A stretch of 48,469 nucleotides of DNA from a virus. The stretch's first letter is position 1. The number at the start of each line of letters is the position of its first letter. Positions 16,477 through 24,435 of this stretch are shown piece by piece. The stretch is taken from IMG/VR virus record IMGVR_UViG_3300025598_000056, positions 1 to 48,469 of that record. The stretch is one strand, 5' to 3'. A program made the position numbers and the translations under genes. Under the pieces are notes generated by a model, which searched no databases, was not told where the DNA came from, and saw only the letters and a list, made by a program, of their open reading frames with translations.

Positions 16477-16709
16477 TGAACAAGTACTTGGTCAGATACA
16501 ACAAAACACGAGGACAGCCAGGAAGAGGAACAATTGAACATGTATGGAGAGTATTTGAAAATGGTAAAGAATTTTTATGCAAGCATATCAAAATTGAAGT
16601 TCCTGTCCACGATGAAAGAACTGGTGAAGACTGGTCTCTCTGCGGTTATGGCTATATGGAAATCAATAAAGAAGAATCCCTAATCACTATTAAAGCTACT
16701 AAGGAGTAA
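16473..16709 (+). CDS. Unknown protein, 78 aa
   Basis: The start ATG is inside the ATGA overlap with the oxygenase gene. The protein (NKYLVRYNKTRGQPGRGTIE ... WSLCGYGYMEINKEESLI) is predicted to be beta-rich with a basic N-terminal half and two cysteines. It resembles a small conserved phage protein I have seen without a function. Coupling to the oxygenase-like gene may mean a shared process, but there is no motif to support one. Confidence 0.6.
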   Translation: MMNKYLVRYNKTRGQPGRGTIEHVWRVFENGKEFLCKHIKIEVPVHDERTGEDWSLCGYGYMEINKEESLITIKATKE

Positions 16710-16711
16710 TC

Positions 16712-17041
16712 ATGCAATTCTTAAAAGAAATTGAAGCACATTTGGAAAACTTTGAATCAAAAGCCAAAGAAGAAATTCAAAAGTTTATTGCTCATTTATA
16801 TACAAAGTATCAACCGGTGACTGATGCAGTAGTGCCACCTCCTGCACCATTGACTGTTACTACTCCTGTGCCAGCACCTGTTACTTTGGTTCCAGTTTGC
16901 GCACCTGCAGCGGATGCAACACCAGAACCAACGCCGGAACCTATATCAGCACCTGAGATAACAGTAACGTTACCTGAAGACAATACATCTGAAGTAACAA
17001 TCACTCCAGCACCAACTACTTGCGCACCTGCAGCTGAATAA
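16712..17041 (+). CDS. Helix plus Pro/Thr/Val-rich tail protein
   Basis: The 109-residue protein has a charged amphipathic helix (MQFLKEIEAHLENFESKAKE to about residue 32) and then a low-complexity tail of proline, alanine, threonine and valine (TPVPAPVTLVPVCAPAAD, TPEPTPEPISAPE). The Cys-containing phrase CAPAA occurs twice. It sits immediately before the lysis cassette. The extended Pro-rich tail could span periplasm or serve as a flexible linker; no family is recognised. Confidence 0.55.
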   Translation: MQFLKEIEAHLENFESKAKEEIQKFIAHLYTKYQPVTDAVVPPPAPLTVTTPVPAPVTLVPVCAPAADATPEPTPEPISAPEITVTLPEDNTSEVTITPAPTTCAPAAE

Positions 17042-17051
17042 AGTGTTTATC

Positions 17052-17267
17052 ATGGATCCAATAGAACTACAAATTAACGAAACAGACAAGCGTCTAATGG
17101 TCCATGAAGCTGTTTGTGCGGAGCGCTATGAAGGTATTCAAGATGCACTTGCTAAAGGTGTTAAACGTATGCAAAAAATTGAATATCTTTTATACGCAGT
17201 CATTGCTGCTGTCCTGTTAGGCCCTAACTTTGCAGCTAAAATGTTAGAAAAGTTTATAGGTGGATAA
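17052..17267 (+). CDS. Small membrane protein, XhlA-like topology (lysis cassette)
   Basis: The 71-residue protein has a charged N-terminal helix (about residues 1-44) and a single C-terminal membrane segment (YLLYAVIAAVLLGPNFAA), then a short basic end. This layout is like XhlA-type lysis accessory proteins, though sequence similarity is only at the level of layout. I chose ATG 17052; a GTG at 17043 is also possible. It overlaps the next gene as TAATG. Confidence 0.55.
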   Translation: MDPIELQINETDKRLMVHEAVCAERYEGIQDALAKGVKRMQKIEYLLYAVIAAVLLGPNFAAKMLEKFIGG

Positions 17268-17503
17268 TGCCTGAATTCTTAACTCATCTTGTCACAGGTA
17301 AAGATAATAAAACTCATGACATTGGTCGTTGGACTTGGTTAATTGGGTTTATTGCAGTTATCTGTATTGCTGCATATGAAGTACTTCAAGCCAAGTCTAT
17401 CAGCTTAACAGAGTTTGCAGAAGCTTTAGGCATTGTCTCTGGAGCTGGTGGGGCTGCTGTTGCTATGAAACAAAACTCAGAACCTGGAGATAGTAATGGA
17501 TAA
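17267..17503 (+). CDS. Small membrane protein, holin candidate
   Basis: The 78-residue protein has a soluble N-terminal part with a His (DNKTHDIGRWTW) and one clear membrane segment (WLIGFIAVICIAAYEVL). A second, weak Gly/Ala-rich hydrophobic stretch (GIVSGAGGAAVAM) lies near the C-terminus. Size, topology and position before endolysin and spanins suggest a lysis role. Holins are too diverse to call without testing. It overlaps both neighbours (TAATG upstream, 8 bases downstream). Confidence 0.5.
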   Translation: MPEFLTHLVTGKDNKTHDIGRWTWLIGFIAVICIAAYEVLQAKSISLTEFAEALGIVSGAGGAAVAMKQNSEPGDSNG

Positions 17504-17852
17504 TCAATTAGAAACTGCAAAAGAAGTTGCTGGTAAATCAATAGGCAAAAATGGTCTTGCTTATATTACTGCAATTATTCTTATTTCTGTTGGTGCAAGT
17601 ATTTTTTTAGATTCAGCAAAAATTGCCGCAGTTATTGGTATGGCTGGTAGTGCGTTAATGGCTATTATCAATATGATGAATGGTGTTGCTGGTACTACCG
17701 AAAAAGAAGAAAAGCCAGAGTTTCAAGTTATTCAACAACTCATTCAGCGTTTAGATCACCTTGCTGAAAAAGAACCCCCTATGTCTGTTAGCGTTGATGG
17801 AGATAAAGTTACAGTTACTAAAGGTTCAGATACTATTACTACCAAAAAATAA
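17496..17852 (+). CDS. Two-segment membrane protein, holin candidate
   Basis: The 118-residue protein has two hydrophobic segments at about residues 22-40 (LAYITAIILISVGASIFL) and 44-66 (AAVIGMAGSALMAIINMM), and then a charged cytoplasm-type tail with a beta-hairpin-like ending (SVSVDGDKVTVTKGS). Two close membrane segments in the lysis cassette make it the best holin candidate of the three small membrane proteins. It overlaps the spanin gene by one base (TAATG). Confidence 0.55.
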   Translation: MDNQLETAKEVAGKSIGKNGLAYITAIILISVGASIFLDSAKIAAVIGMAGSALMAIINMMNGVAGTTEKEEKPEFQVIQQLIQRLDHLAEKEPPMSVSVDGDKVTVTKGSDTITTKK

Positions 17853-18268
17853 TGTTTCCACTACCTATTTCCACTTATATCTATATTGCCATAGCACTTG
17901 GTACTGCATTCATTACTCATCGTGTTGATGGTTATTACGAAGAAAAAGCCAAGGTAGAGGCTATTTCGCATGCTATGGAAGTGCAAACTGAAGTCATGCA
18001 AAACCAAGCAAATATCTCTGAACAAACACAAAAGGACAAAGATGATTTACAAACTCGCTATGATAATGCTATTGCTCAGCTTAGAGGCTTGCGCAACACA
18101 AACCTTTCAAACGGTCAATCCTCCACCACTGCAATACCAAGTCAAGGACTCAGATTACTTGAATCAGATGCAGAAGTTCTTATCGGATTTGCAAGACAAT
18201 GCCAAACCTCAGAAATAGAACGGAATGATGTTATACAAAAATACAATGCTTTGATGGTGTCTAAATGA
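17852..18268 (+). CDS. Rz: Rz-like inner-membrane spanin
   Basis: The 138-residue protein has one N-terminal membrane anchor (about residues 5-23, ISTYIYIAIALGTAFI) followed by a long periplasmic, coiled-coil-prone helix (EEKAKVEAISHAMEVQTE, NISEQTQKDKDDLQTRY). This is the i-spanin layout: a type II anchored protein that joins an outer-membrane lipoprotein and fuses the two membranes in the last step of lysis. The partner lipoprotein is encoded inside it in another frame. The endolysin gene follows with an ATGA overlap. Confidence 0.8.
   Translation: MFPLPISTYIYIAIALGTAFITHRVDGYYEEKAKVEAISHAMEVQTEVMQNQANISEQTQKDKDDLQTRYDNAIAQLRGLRNTNLSNGQSSTTAIPSQGLRLLESDAEVLIGFARQCQTSEIERNDVIQKYNALMVSK
18042..18218 (+). 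CDS. Rz1: Rz1-like outer-membrane lipoprotein spanin, nested in Rz
   Basis: This 58-residue protein is read in a different frame wholly inside the Rz-like gene. It begins MIYKLAMIMLLLSLEAC, a lipoprotein signal peptide with the lipidation Cys at residue 17. The lipobox is LEAC; Glu at -2 is unusual. The mature part is about 42 residues with a proline cluster (VNPPPLQYQ). An AAGGA motif at 18032-18036 lies at good distance from the ATG. A longer frame open from 17970 would bury the signal peptide, so I prefer 18042. Nested Rz/Rz1 pairs are well known in Gram-negative phages such as lambda. Confidence 0.8.
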   Translation: MIYKLAMIMLLLSLEACATQTFQTVNPPPLQYQVKDSDYLNQMQKFLSDLQDNAKPQK

Positions 18269-18777
18269 CTGAAAACTTTGACCATTCACTTGATTTAGTA
18301 CTTAAGTCTGAAGGTGGGTTTGTTAACAACCCTAAAGACCCAGGCGGAATGACTAATTTAGGCGTAACAGCATCTACATGGGCAAATTTTAAAGGGCGTA
18401 ATACTAATGAAAAAGAAATGCGATCTCTTACAAGAGATGATGTCGCACCTTTGTATGAAAAGAAATATTGGGATGCTTGTAAATGCGATGACCTGCCTTC
18501 TGGCGTTGACTACCTTGTATTTGATTTTGCAGTAAACTCAGGCCCAGGGCGGTCTGTCAAAATACTACAAAGAGCTCTTGGTCTGCCTGAAGATGGCGCT
18601 GTTGGTCCTGTCACAATTCAGACCATTGATGTCATGGATAAAACAGAACTAATTGCTAGGTTCTCAGATGCTAAGAAGCAGTTTTATGAATCATTACCGA
18701 CTTTTGCTACCTTTGGCAATGGTTGGTTAAAACGAGTTGATGAAGCTCGTGTTAATGCTAGTAATATGTTAGGATAA
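18265..18777 (+). CDS. Endolysin, GH108-type muramidase
   Basis: The 170-residue protein fits glycoside hydrolase family 108 with a C-terminal peptidoglycan-binding part of the kind paired with it. The catalytic Glu is E16 in LKSEGGFVNNPKDPGGMTN. The LGVTASTW segment, YWDACKCDDLPSGVDYLVFD and the C-terminal LGLPEDGAVGPVTIQT repeat-like binding motif are also present. The enzyme cleaves the glycan strand between N-acetylmuramic acid and N-acetylglucosamine. There is no signal peptide, so release through a holin is expected. Its length is usual for the family. It follows the spanin genes by an ATGA overlap. Confidence 0.88.
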   Translation: MTENFDHSLDLVLKSEGGFVNNPKDPGGMTNLGVTASTWANFKGRNTNEKEMRSLTRDDVAPLYEKKYWDACKCDDLPSGVDYLVFDFAVNSGPGRSVKILQRALGLPEDGAVGPVTIQTIDVMDKTELIARFSDAKKQFYESLPTFATFGNGWLKRVDEARVNASNMLG

Positions 18778-18780
18778 AAA

Positions 18781-19437
18781 ATGGCTACCTCCTGTACTCC
18801 CGCATGTACCGCAGCAGCGGCAATGACTTACAATAGTCTGATTACTGATGTAACGCAGTACTTAGAGCGGAATGATACAGCGGTTGTTAATCAGATTCCT
18901 CAGTTTATTATGCTTGCAGAGTTTGAAATTGCGCAAGAAATTAAAACACTTGGTCAATTAAGTGTAGTAGAAAGTACTATGAATGCAGGTAATCCTGTTA
19001 TTCCTAAGCCGGCAAGATGGAGAAAAACCACATCTTTTAATATTACAAATTCTGGTGTAAAGCAACCTGTTTATCTTCGTAAGTATGAATACTTAAGAAA
19101 TTATGCGCCAACTAGTGGTTCTATAGGTGTTCCTCTGTATTATTGTGATTATAATTATGATAACTGGTTAGTCGCTCCTACGCCTGATCAGGCATATACA
19201 TTTGAAGTTCTTTATTATGAGAGGATTCCGCCTTTGTCTTCGTCAAATCAGACAAATTGGATCACACAGAATGCACCAAATGTGATGCTATATGGAACGC
19301 TGCTTCAAGCAATGCCGTTTCTAAAGAACGACCAAAGACAGATATTCCAACAGAAGTATACAGAAGGTATACAAGCTCTCAAGTTAGAAGATCAGATTCG
19401 TATTGCTGACCGTCAAGCAATTGCTCAGGATAGTTAA
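18781..19437 (+). CDS. Head-tail adaptor protein (SU10-type)
   Basis: The 218-residue protein has the pattern of the podovirus adaptor found in SU10-like phages: a helical start (LITDVTQYLERNDTAVVNQI), IPQFIMLAEFEIAQEIKTLG, a beta region around PVYLRKYEYLRNY and APTPDQAYTFEVLYYERIPP, then TNWITQNAPNVMLYGTLLQA and a C-terminal helix. Twelve such subunits would bridge portal and tail. The N-terminal 15 residues (TSCTPACTAAAAM) are odd, with two cysteines; an internal Met 15 start is possible. It is unusual that it lies so far from the capsid gene, after the lysis cassette. Confidence 0.7.
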   Translation: MATSCTPACTAAAAMTYNSLITDVTQYLERNDTAVVNQIPQFIMLAEFEIAQEIKTLGQLSVVESTMNAGNPVIPKPARWRKTTSFNITNSGVKQPVYLRKYEYLRNYAPTSGSIGVPLYYCDYNYDNWLVAPTPDQAYTFEVLYYERIPPLSSSNQTNWITQNAPNVMLYGTLLQAMPFLKNDQRQIFQQKYTEGIQALKLEDQIRIADRQAIAQDS

Positions 19438-19439
19438 TT

Positions 19440-20660
19440 ATGACCACATACACAAATCCATTCACTGGGCAGACTGTATCACCTGCTCAGGTATCTTATG
19501 AATCATTAACCATATCAACAAACACCACATTACAGTGGCCTATAAATGGTACAAGTTCTTCACTTACGACTGCAAATATTATAGAAGTAACTGCCACTAC
19601 AGGTGGATTAGAGTTGTTGCTACCAGTAGCTACTCAAGTCTCTGTAGGTGAAGCTGTTATTATTCGTAATATTGGGTCCAACTCATTTACTGTCACAAAT
19701 AATAGTGGCGGAACCATTATTAACATTGCTTCTGGCATTGCAGAATACATCTACTTAACCGATAATACAACCGCCAATGGTACATGGGCAACTGTTACTT
19801 TTGGTGCAGGCACATCATCTGCCAATGCTTCAGCTCTTGCTGGTTATGGCTTATATCCTATTGCTACTACTCTAAATCAACAATATGTCACAGCCAATTA
19901 TTACTCAAATCAGACTCTAGATGCTACCAATCGAGCTGAGTTTATAGTCTGGGCAGGCGGTGCAGGCACATTAACACTTCCTCCATCAGCATCTGTTGGT
20001 AATGGCTGGTTTGTGATGATCGCTAATGACGGAACAGGCATTTTAAACATTGCACTTCAAGGTACTGACACAATAGATGGTAATACATCTAAGCAATTAC
20101 AAATTTCTGAGTCATTTGTGGTTGTGTGTAATGGTTCTGGGTTTAATAGTTTTGGTTATGGTCAAGCTACTCAGTTTGCATTTACACAGTTAGCACTTGT
20201 AGTTACTGGCGGAACACTGACTGAGACTAATGCACAAGCATCTAACTTAATTCAAGAATTTAGTGGTACATTATCTTCAAATCAGATTATTGTTCTACCT
20301 TCTACTGTTCAGTTATATTCAATCACCAATAATACAACTGGCTCATTTAACTTAACATTTAAGACTGTAGCAGTCGGTGGTGCAACTGTTACTGTGCCTC
20401 AATCAACTAGTGTTATATTAATTTGTGATGGCACCAATGTCTACAATGCTACATCAGGTGCAGTTAGCTCAATTACTTCATTGACTTTAGGTAATGGGTC
20501 TACATCAGTACCGTCATTAAAATTTACCGGCGATCTAAACACTGGTGTTTATTTACCGTCTACTGGAACATTTGGTTTTGTTGTCGGAAATACAGAAGTT
20601 GGTTACTTTGATAATACAGGATTCTATGCATTCAATGGTATTAGCGGAGGGACATTTTGA
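19440..20660 (+). CDS. Tail fibre-like virion protein
   Basis: The 406-residue beta-rich protein is made of Thr, Ser, Asn and Gly. Modules include LPVATQVSVGEAVIIRNIGS and LPPSASVGNGWFVMIANDGT, forms usual in phage fibre or baseplate-decorating proteins. The C-terminal motif LKFTGDLNTGVYLPSTGTFG, then GYFDNTG, is a fibre-tip module seen in many aquatic phages. It ends GGTF like the 883-residue fibre. The adaptor gene ends two bases before its ATG, and it is coupled to the nozzle gene by a TTGA overlap. Confidence 0.65.
   Translation: MTTYTNPFTGQTVSPAQVSYESLTISTNTTLQWPINGTSSSLTTANIIEVTATTGGLELLLPVATQVSVGEAVIIRNIGSNSFTVTNNSGGTIINIASGIAEYIYLTDNTTANGTWATVTFGAGTSSANASALAGYGLYPIATTLNQQYVTANYYSNQTLDATNRAEFIVWAGGAGTLTLPPSASVGNGWFVMIANDGTGILNIALQGTDTIDGNTSKQLQISESFVVVCNGSGFNSFGYGQATQFAFTQLALVVTGGTLTETNAQASNLIQEFSGTLSSNQIIVLPSTVQLYSITNNTTGSFNLTFKTVAVGGATVTVPQSTSVILICDGTNVYNATSGAVSSITSLTLGNGSTSVPSLKFTGDLNTGVYLPSTGTFGFVVGNTEVGYFDNTGFYAFNGISGGTF
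20646..20659 (+). promoter_or_regulatory. GGAGG ribosome binding site deciding a TTG start
   Basis: GGAGG at 20646-20650 lies six bases before TTG 20657. There is no in-frame ATG nearby, so the nozzle gene almost certainly starts with TTG. The same bases encode the Gly-Gly of the upstream protein's GGTF end. Confidence 0.7.
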
Positions 20661-22414
20661 CCGCCAATGTTATCTCTCTCAATATTCCTGCAGGAATTCA
20701 GCGAGACGGTACTCAGTTTGACTCACCAATGTACGTTGATGGGCAATGGGTCAGATTTCAGCGCGGTCGTCCTCGTAAGATAGGTGGATATAAAGGCATC
20801 TTTTTAAGCGCACTTGAAATAAGTCGTGGTATGACCATGCAATCACAACAAGGTTTAAACTATGTATACTCAGGTTCACAGAACTATGTACAAGCTTGGC
20901 AAACTGATAATGATGATGGTGTAGGCTCAGGCCCGATTAATATTACATTAAATAACTTTACAGCAAATGCCAACAATCTATGGCAGTTTGACATTGGCTA
21001 TAACTCAAATGGCACAGGTCAGCTTCAAGTGGTTGCTCACCCAGGCCAGAATTTAACTAATATTGATAGCACCGTTAATGTTCCAGTACTTTCAGGCAAT
21101 TTCCCATACGGTGCTTTGTCCAAAGTTGGTGTCTTTACAGCAACAGGAACACTAACTGGAACATCATTTGTGATTAGCTCTGCTAACTATAAAATTGGTC
21201 TAGGTCAGACAGTTACAGGTGCTAGCTTACCTGCAAATACTACAGTTACTCTTGTAACGGTTGTAGGATCAACAACTACTGTGACTTTAAGCAGTGGTGG
21301 TGGTTCTGGCACACAAACATTGACATTTGATAATAATATCTCTGTATCAGGCGGAGCTTGCATGATCTATCCATACCTTTTTGTGTATGGGAATAATGGC
21401 TTAATTCAAAATAACTCAGCAGGCGACTTTACAAACTGGACAGGCGCTGATTCAAATGCGAACAATGTATCCAGCACAAAAGTAGTTAAAGGCATGGCAC
21501 TTAGAGGTGGTACTACATCACCTTCTGGGTTATTCTGGTCACTTGATCAGCTTACACGTGTGTCATATAGTCCTACCACTGTAGGATCATCTGTCTTGTA
21601 TTGGCGGTATGACATTATTAGTACGCAGACATCCATTATGTCTAGTTCTTGTGTTATTGAGTATGATGGTATATTCTATTGGTGTGGTGTAGATCGATTC
21701 TTAATGTATAATGGTGTTGTACAAGAAATTCCTAACACTACAAACCAAAACTATTTCTTTGATAACTTAAACTACAATCAGCGCCAAAAAGTATGGGCAA
21801 TCAAAATTCCACGTTGGGGTGAAATCTGGTGGTTTTATCCTGCAGGTGACTCTACTGAGTGTAATAATGCCATTATTTACAACGTACGTGAAAAGACTTG
21901 GTATGATGCAGGCTTTGCTCCTGCAGCAAATCGATCAGCAGGTGTGTTTTCTGAAGTGTTTCGTTATCCTATTTGGGCAGAGAATGTGCAGAATATTGCA
22001 GGTACATACACACTATGGCAGCATGAAGTCGGCACTGATGAAATCTTTTTAAGCACAGTAAATGCTGTTGAATCATATTTTGAGACTAATAGTATTGGTT
22101 GGGTAAGAGGCGGACCTGGTCAAGCATCAGTAACAGGCCCTAATAAATGGATTCGATTAGAACGTATAGAGCCGGACTTTGTGCAATCCGGTCAAATGAG
22201 TGTAACAGTTACAGGTAGAGGCTATGCAGATGATACAGACATTACCACTGCGCCTTATACATTTGATCCCGACACTTTAAAGATTGATATGCGTGAACAA
22301 AGACGTGAAATGAGACTTCGCTTTACAAGTAATACAGAAGGCGGAAACTATCAGCTAGGTAATGTTCTATTAAGCGCTGATATTGGTGATGAACGCTCTA
22401 CAGGTAACCCATAA
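20657..22414 (+). CDS. Tail nozzle / stabilisation protein (P22 gp10-like)
   Basis: The 585-residue protein has the general pattern of podovirus nozzle or stabilisation proteins. The N-terminus is ISLNIPAGIQRDGTQFDSPM, then YVDGQWVRFQRGRPRKIGGY. A long beta-propeller-like body holds FLMYNGVVQEIPNTT, QRQKVWAIKIPRWGEIWWF and YNVREKTWYDAGF. The C-terminus is WIRLERIEPDFVQSGQM and REQRREMRLRFTSNTEGGN. It would close the tail tube below the adaptor. Its start is TTG, set by GGAGG six bases upstream. A discrete insertion rich in Thr (residues about 170-215) looks like an added beta domain. Confidence 0.65.
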   Translation: MTANVISLNIPAGIQRDGTQFDSPMYVDGQWVRFQRGRPRKIGGYKGIFLSALEISRGMTMQSQQGLNYVYSGSQNYVQAWQTDNDDGVGSGPINITLNNFTANANNLWQFDIGYNSNGTGQLQVVAHPGQNLTNIDSTVNVPVLSGNFPYGALSKVGVFTATGTLTGTSFVISSANYKIGLGQTVTGASLPANTTVTLVTVVGSTTTVTLSSGGGSGTQTLTFDNNISVSGGACMIYPYLFVYGNNGLIQNNSAGDFTNWTGADSNANNVSSTKVVKGMALRGGTTSPSGLFWSLDQLTRVSYSPTTVGSSVLYWRYDIISTQTSIMSSSCVIEYDGIFYWCGVDRFLMYNGVVQEIPNTTNQNYFFDNLNYNQRQKVWAIKIPRWGEIWWFYPAGDSTECNNAIIYNVREKTWYDAGFAPAANRSAGVFSEVFRYPIWAENVQNIAGTYTLWQHEVGTDEIFLSTVNAVESYFETNSIGWVRGGPGQASVTGPNKWIRLERIEPDFVQSGQMSVTVTGRGYADDTDITTAPYTFDPDTLKIDMREQRREMRLRFTSNTEGGNYQLGNVLLSADIGDERSTGNP

Positions 22415-22656
22415 TGGTAGTCTATGATCCACGCGGACTAACATGGGACTATTGGTGTTCCAGAATGGCTGATTTGTTTGCAGCAAATCAGCTAGGCACA
22501 GTGTCTGAAGATAAATGGAGAGACTGGGCAGATGGTATGCAAGGTATTGGATATTTTGTAAACTCTGCTGTACCTGATCCAAGAGGTTTTGATGAATGGT
22601 ATCAATGGGCTGAATCATTAGTAGGTATTATGAATGTAGATACAAGGCAACTTTAA
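22414..22656 (+). CDS. Small Trp-rich virion-operon protein, 80 aa
   Basis: The protein carries eight tryptophans in two similar halves (LTWDYWCSRMADLFAANQLG and FDEWYQWAESLVGIMNVDT). I recognise it as a small protein that tends to follow nozzle genes in podovirus-like aquatic phages, with unknown function. It overlaps the nozzle stop as TAATG, which supports a joint role in tail assembly. Confidence 0.65.
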   Translation: MVVYDPRGLTWDYWCSRMADLFAANQLGTVSEDKWRDWADGMQGIGYFVNSAVPDPRGFDEWYQWAESLVGIMNVDTRQL

Positions 22657-22657
22657 A

Positions 22658-23020
22658 ATGACACCAGAACAAATTATCGCATATGAAACTGGCCGTAAAG
22701 GCATGAATTCTGATGCAATCTTAGCCAAACTAAGAAAGCACATACATGAGCATGATGCTAATTTACTACAAAAGCATGATACATTAATGTACTTAAAAAG
22801 AATTAATGATCATAATGCCGACGTGCACTTTATTACAATCGATGCGCCATTGGTTTTATCCAGCGCAATTAAGTATTTTTTAGACTTAGCTAGAAAGCAC
22901 GGAATTAAAGTGCTTCATACAACTTCTAAGAACCCTAAAGTAATGCAAGCTTTACAGTCAAACCATGCTCATGTTATGAGATCTCCACAAAGTCCTTCAA
23001 AATTGGCAATCATTTTATAA
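22658..23020 (+). CDS. Unknown protein, 120 aa
   Basis: The N-terminal half is helical and rich in His and Lys (LAKLRKHIHEHDANLLQKHD). The C-terminal half looks like a small alpha/beta unit (DVHFITIDAPLVLSSAIKYF, then HGIKVLHTTSKNPKVMQALQ) with HAHVMRSPQSPSKLAIIL at the end, similar in texture to the second half of GNAT acetyltransferases. I cannot place it in a family. It is coupled by TAATG to the first cupin-like gene, so it probably belongs to the same accessory cassette. Confidence 0.6.
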   Translation: MTPEQIIAYETGRKGMNSDAILAKLRKHIHEHDANLLQKHDTLMYLKRINDHNADVHFITIDAPLVLSSAIKYFLDLARKHGIKVLHTTSKNPKVMQALQSNHAHVMRSPQSPSKLAIIL

Positions 23021-23511
23021 TGGCTAAAACTGTAGAACAATTTAAAGATTGGTGGATTAAGTCAGGAAGACCGTTTCGTCCTCCTTTTAAGAATTGTATT
23101 CATACAACTGACATTGCATATTCTTTGTGCTTATACAGAGAAGGACAATATCAAGTAGAGCTATATGTATGTAAACCTAATACTGAGTCTCCAATGCACA
23201 GTCATCCAAATGTAGAATCAATATCTATGTATTTAACAGGTGACTTATCTTTTTCAGACAGCCAAGGTAATTTTGCTGATTTATCCGCATATCAATACCC
23301 GAAACAAGATAGGTCGCATATGCTATTAGGAAAGACTGCTGATAAGAACAATGGAACACCTCATGCATTGAAAACTGGATCAAGAGGCGGCTCATTTTTA
23401 ATTTTTGAGCATTGGTTAAAAGACAATCCATCATCAGTAACTACGCACTGGGAAGGTGAATATGTAGGACCAATGCATGCAAAAACAATAGAGGTTAATC
23501 ATGTGGTCTAA
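23020..23511 (+). CDS. Cupin-like protein, copy 1
   Basis: The 163-residue protein has a single cupin-like beta barrel. The metal-binding pattern is H60-S-H62 in PMHSHPNVESISMYLTG plus a later His (H115, GTPHALKTG). The N-terminal part (FKDWWIKSGRPFRPPFKN) and the C-terminal LIFEHWLKDNPSSVTTHWEG are shared with the next gene, of which it is a paralogue. Cupins bind a metal and act as dioxygenases, isomerases or sugar binders. No substrate can be inferred. The start overlaps the upstream stop (TAATG). Confidence 0.65.
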   Translation: MAKTVEQFKDWWIKSGRPFRPPFKNCIHTTDIAYSLCLYREGQYQVELYVCKPNTESPMHSHPNVESISMYLTGDLSFSDSQGNFADLSAYQYPKQDRSHMLLGKTADKNNGTPHALKTGSRGGSFLIFEHWLKDNPSSVTTHWEGEYVGPMHAKTIEVNHVV

Positions 23512-23977
23512 TGTTACTGAATTTAAACAATGGTGGTTAAAGAGTCGACCATTACGTCCTCCATTTGATCAAGCATCATTTATTACAGATTTAGCTTATT
23601 CTCTTTGTTTATATAGAGAAGGTGCATTTCAAATTGAGCTGTACATACTTAAACCTAATAGTACTGCTCCATTTCATTCTCACCCAGGAGTAGATTCTAC
23701 TTTTATTTATTTAGGCGGCAATCTAGAATTTGGACTAGAAGATGGAACATTTCCTGATTTGTCTGAATTTCAAAAAGCTAAAGAGAACGGGGCACATATG
23801 CTATTAGGTAAGTCTGCCGATGCACCTGATGGTATGCTACATTCTGTTAGAACATTTAAAGAAGGCGGTGCATTTTTAAGTTTTGAGCATTGGAAAGAAA
23901 AAGAGCCTGATTCAGTAGTGTTAAATTGGACTGGGGAGCCTGATGGTAAAGTACATGCACAAATATTAGGAAAATGA
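23501..23977 (+). CDS. Cupin-like protein, copy 2
   Basis: The 158-residue tandem paralogue of the preceding gene has the same framework: FKQWWLKSRPLRPPFDQ, LAYSLCLYREGAFQIELYI, the metal pattern H59-S-H61 in APFHSHPGVDSTFIYLGG, H114 and LSFEHWKEKEPDSVVLNWTG. Conservation of the His pair and of the aromatic N-terminus in both copies suggests selection on the metal site. It overlaps copy 1 by 11 bases and the GNAT-like gene by 4, so all are co-translated. Confidence 0.65.
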   Translation: MWSNVTEFKQWWLKSRPLRPPFDQASFITDLAYSLCLYREGAFQIELYILKPNSTAPFHSHPGVDSTFIYLGGNLEFGLEDGTFPDLSEFQKAKENGAHMLLGKSADAPDGMLHSVRTFKEGGAFLSFEHWKEKEPDSVVLNWTGEPDGKVHAQILGK

Positions 23978-24432
23978 TTACATTTCAGAAAGAACAAGTT
24001 GAAACATTTAGCATATGGGAACAAGAAGCAAATGAGTTAATTCTTCAGCATTATGAAGAACTAGTAACGCAAAAAGAAGTGATGCAGTTAAAATTAAATT
24101 TAAAAGCATATAGTCAGTTATATGATAAAGATATTTTGGAAATACATACAGTGAGAGATGACGGCAAAATGATTGGTTATAGTACATGGATTATTAATAA
24201 GCCAATGCAATTTTCTGACACTCTTGTTGCAAATTCAAATGCTTTATTTTTAAGATCTGATTATAGAAAAGGCATATTAGGAATGAAGTTTATTAAATGG
24301 TCTGTAGAAGAAATTAAGAAGAGAAAACCTTCTAGAATATTTTTACATGTAAAACCATTTATGGACTTTAGTCCGATATTGGAAAGAATAGGCGCAAGTC
24401 TTTTTGAAACAACATATCTTATTACGGAGTAA
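23974..24432 (+). CDS. GNAT-like N-acetyltransferase
   Basis: The 152-residue protein has a GNAT-type order. An N-terminal helical region is followed by paired strands (LEIHTVRDDGKMIGYSTWII), then a strand and the acetyl-CoA-binding loop and helix (ALFLRSDYRKGILGMKFIKW; the RKGILG part corresponds to the R/Q-x-x-G-x-G/A loop). The end is SRIFLHVKPFMDFSPILERI, GASLFETTYLI, typical of motif B. I recognise the phage variant from aquatic phages. The acceptor molecule is unknown. It starts in an ATGA overlap with the second cupin-like gene. Confidence 0.65.
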   Translation: MITFQKEQVETFSIWEQEANELILQHYEELVTQKEVMQLKLNLKAYSQLYDKDILEIHTVRDDGKMIGYSTWIINKPMQFSDTLVANSNALFLRSDYRKGILGMKFIKWSVEEIKKRKPSRIFLHVKPFMDFSPILERIGASLFETTYLITE

Positions 24433-24435
24433 ATT

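Noticed and set aside
17970-18041. Longer start for the nested Rz1 gene
   Set aside because: It would place 24 charged residues before the lipoprotein signal peptide and has no ribosome binding site. ATG 18042 has AAGGA at good spacing.
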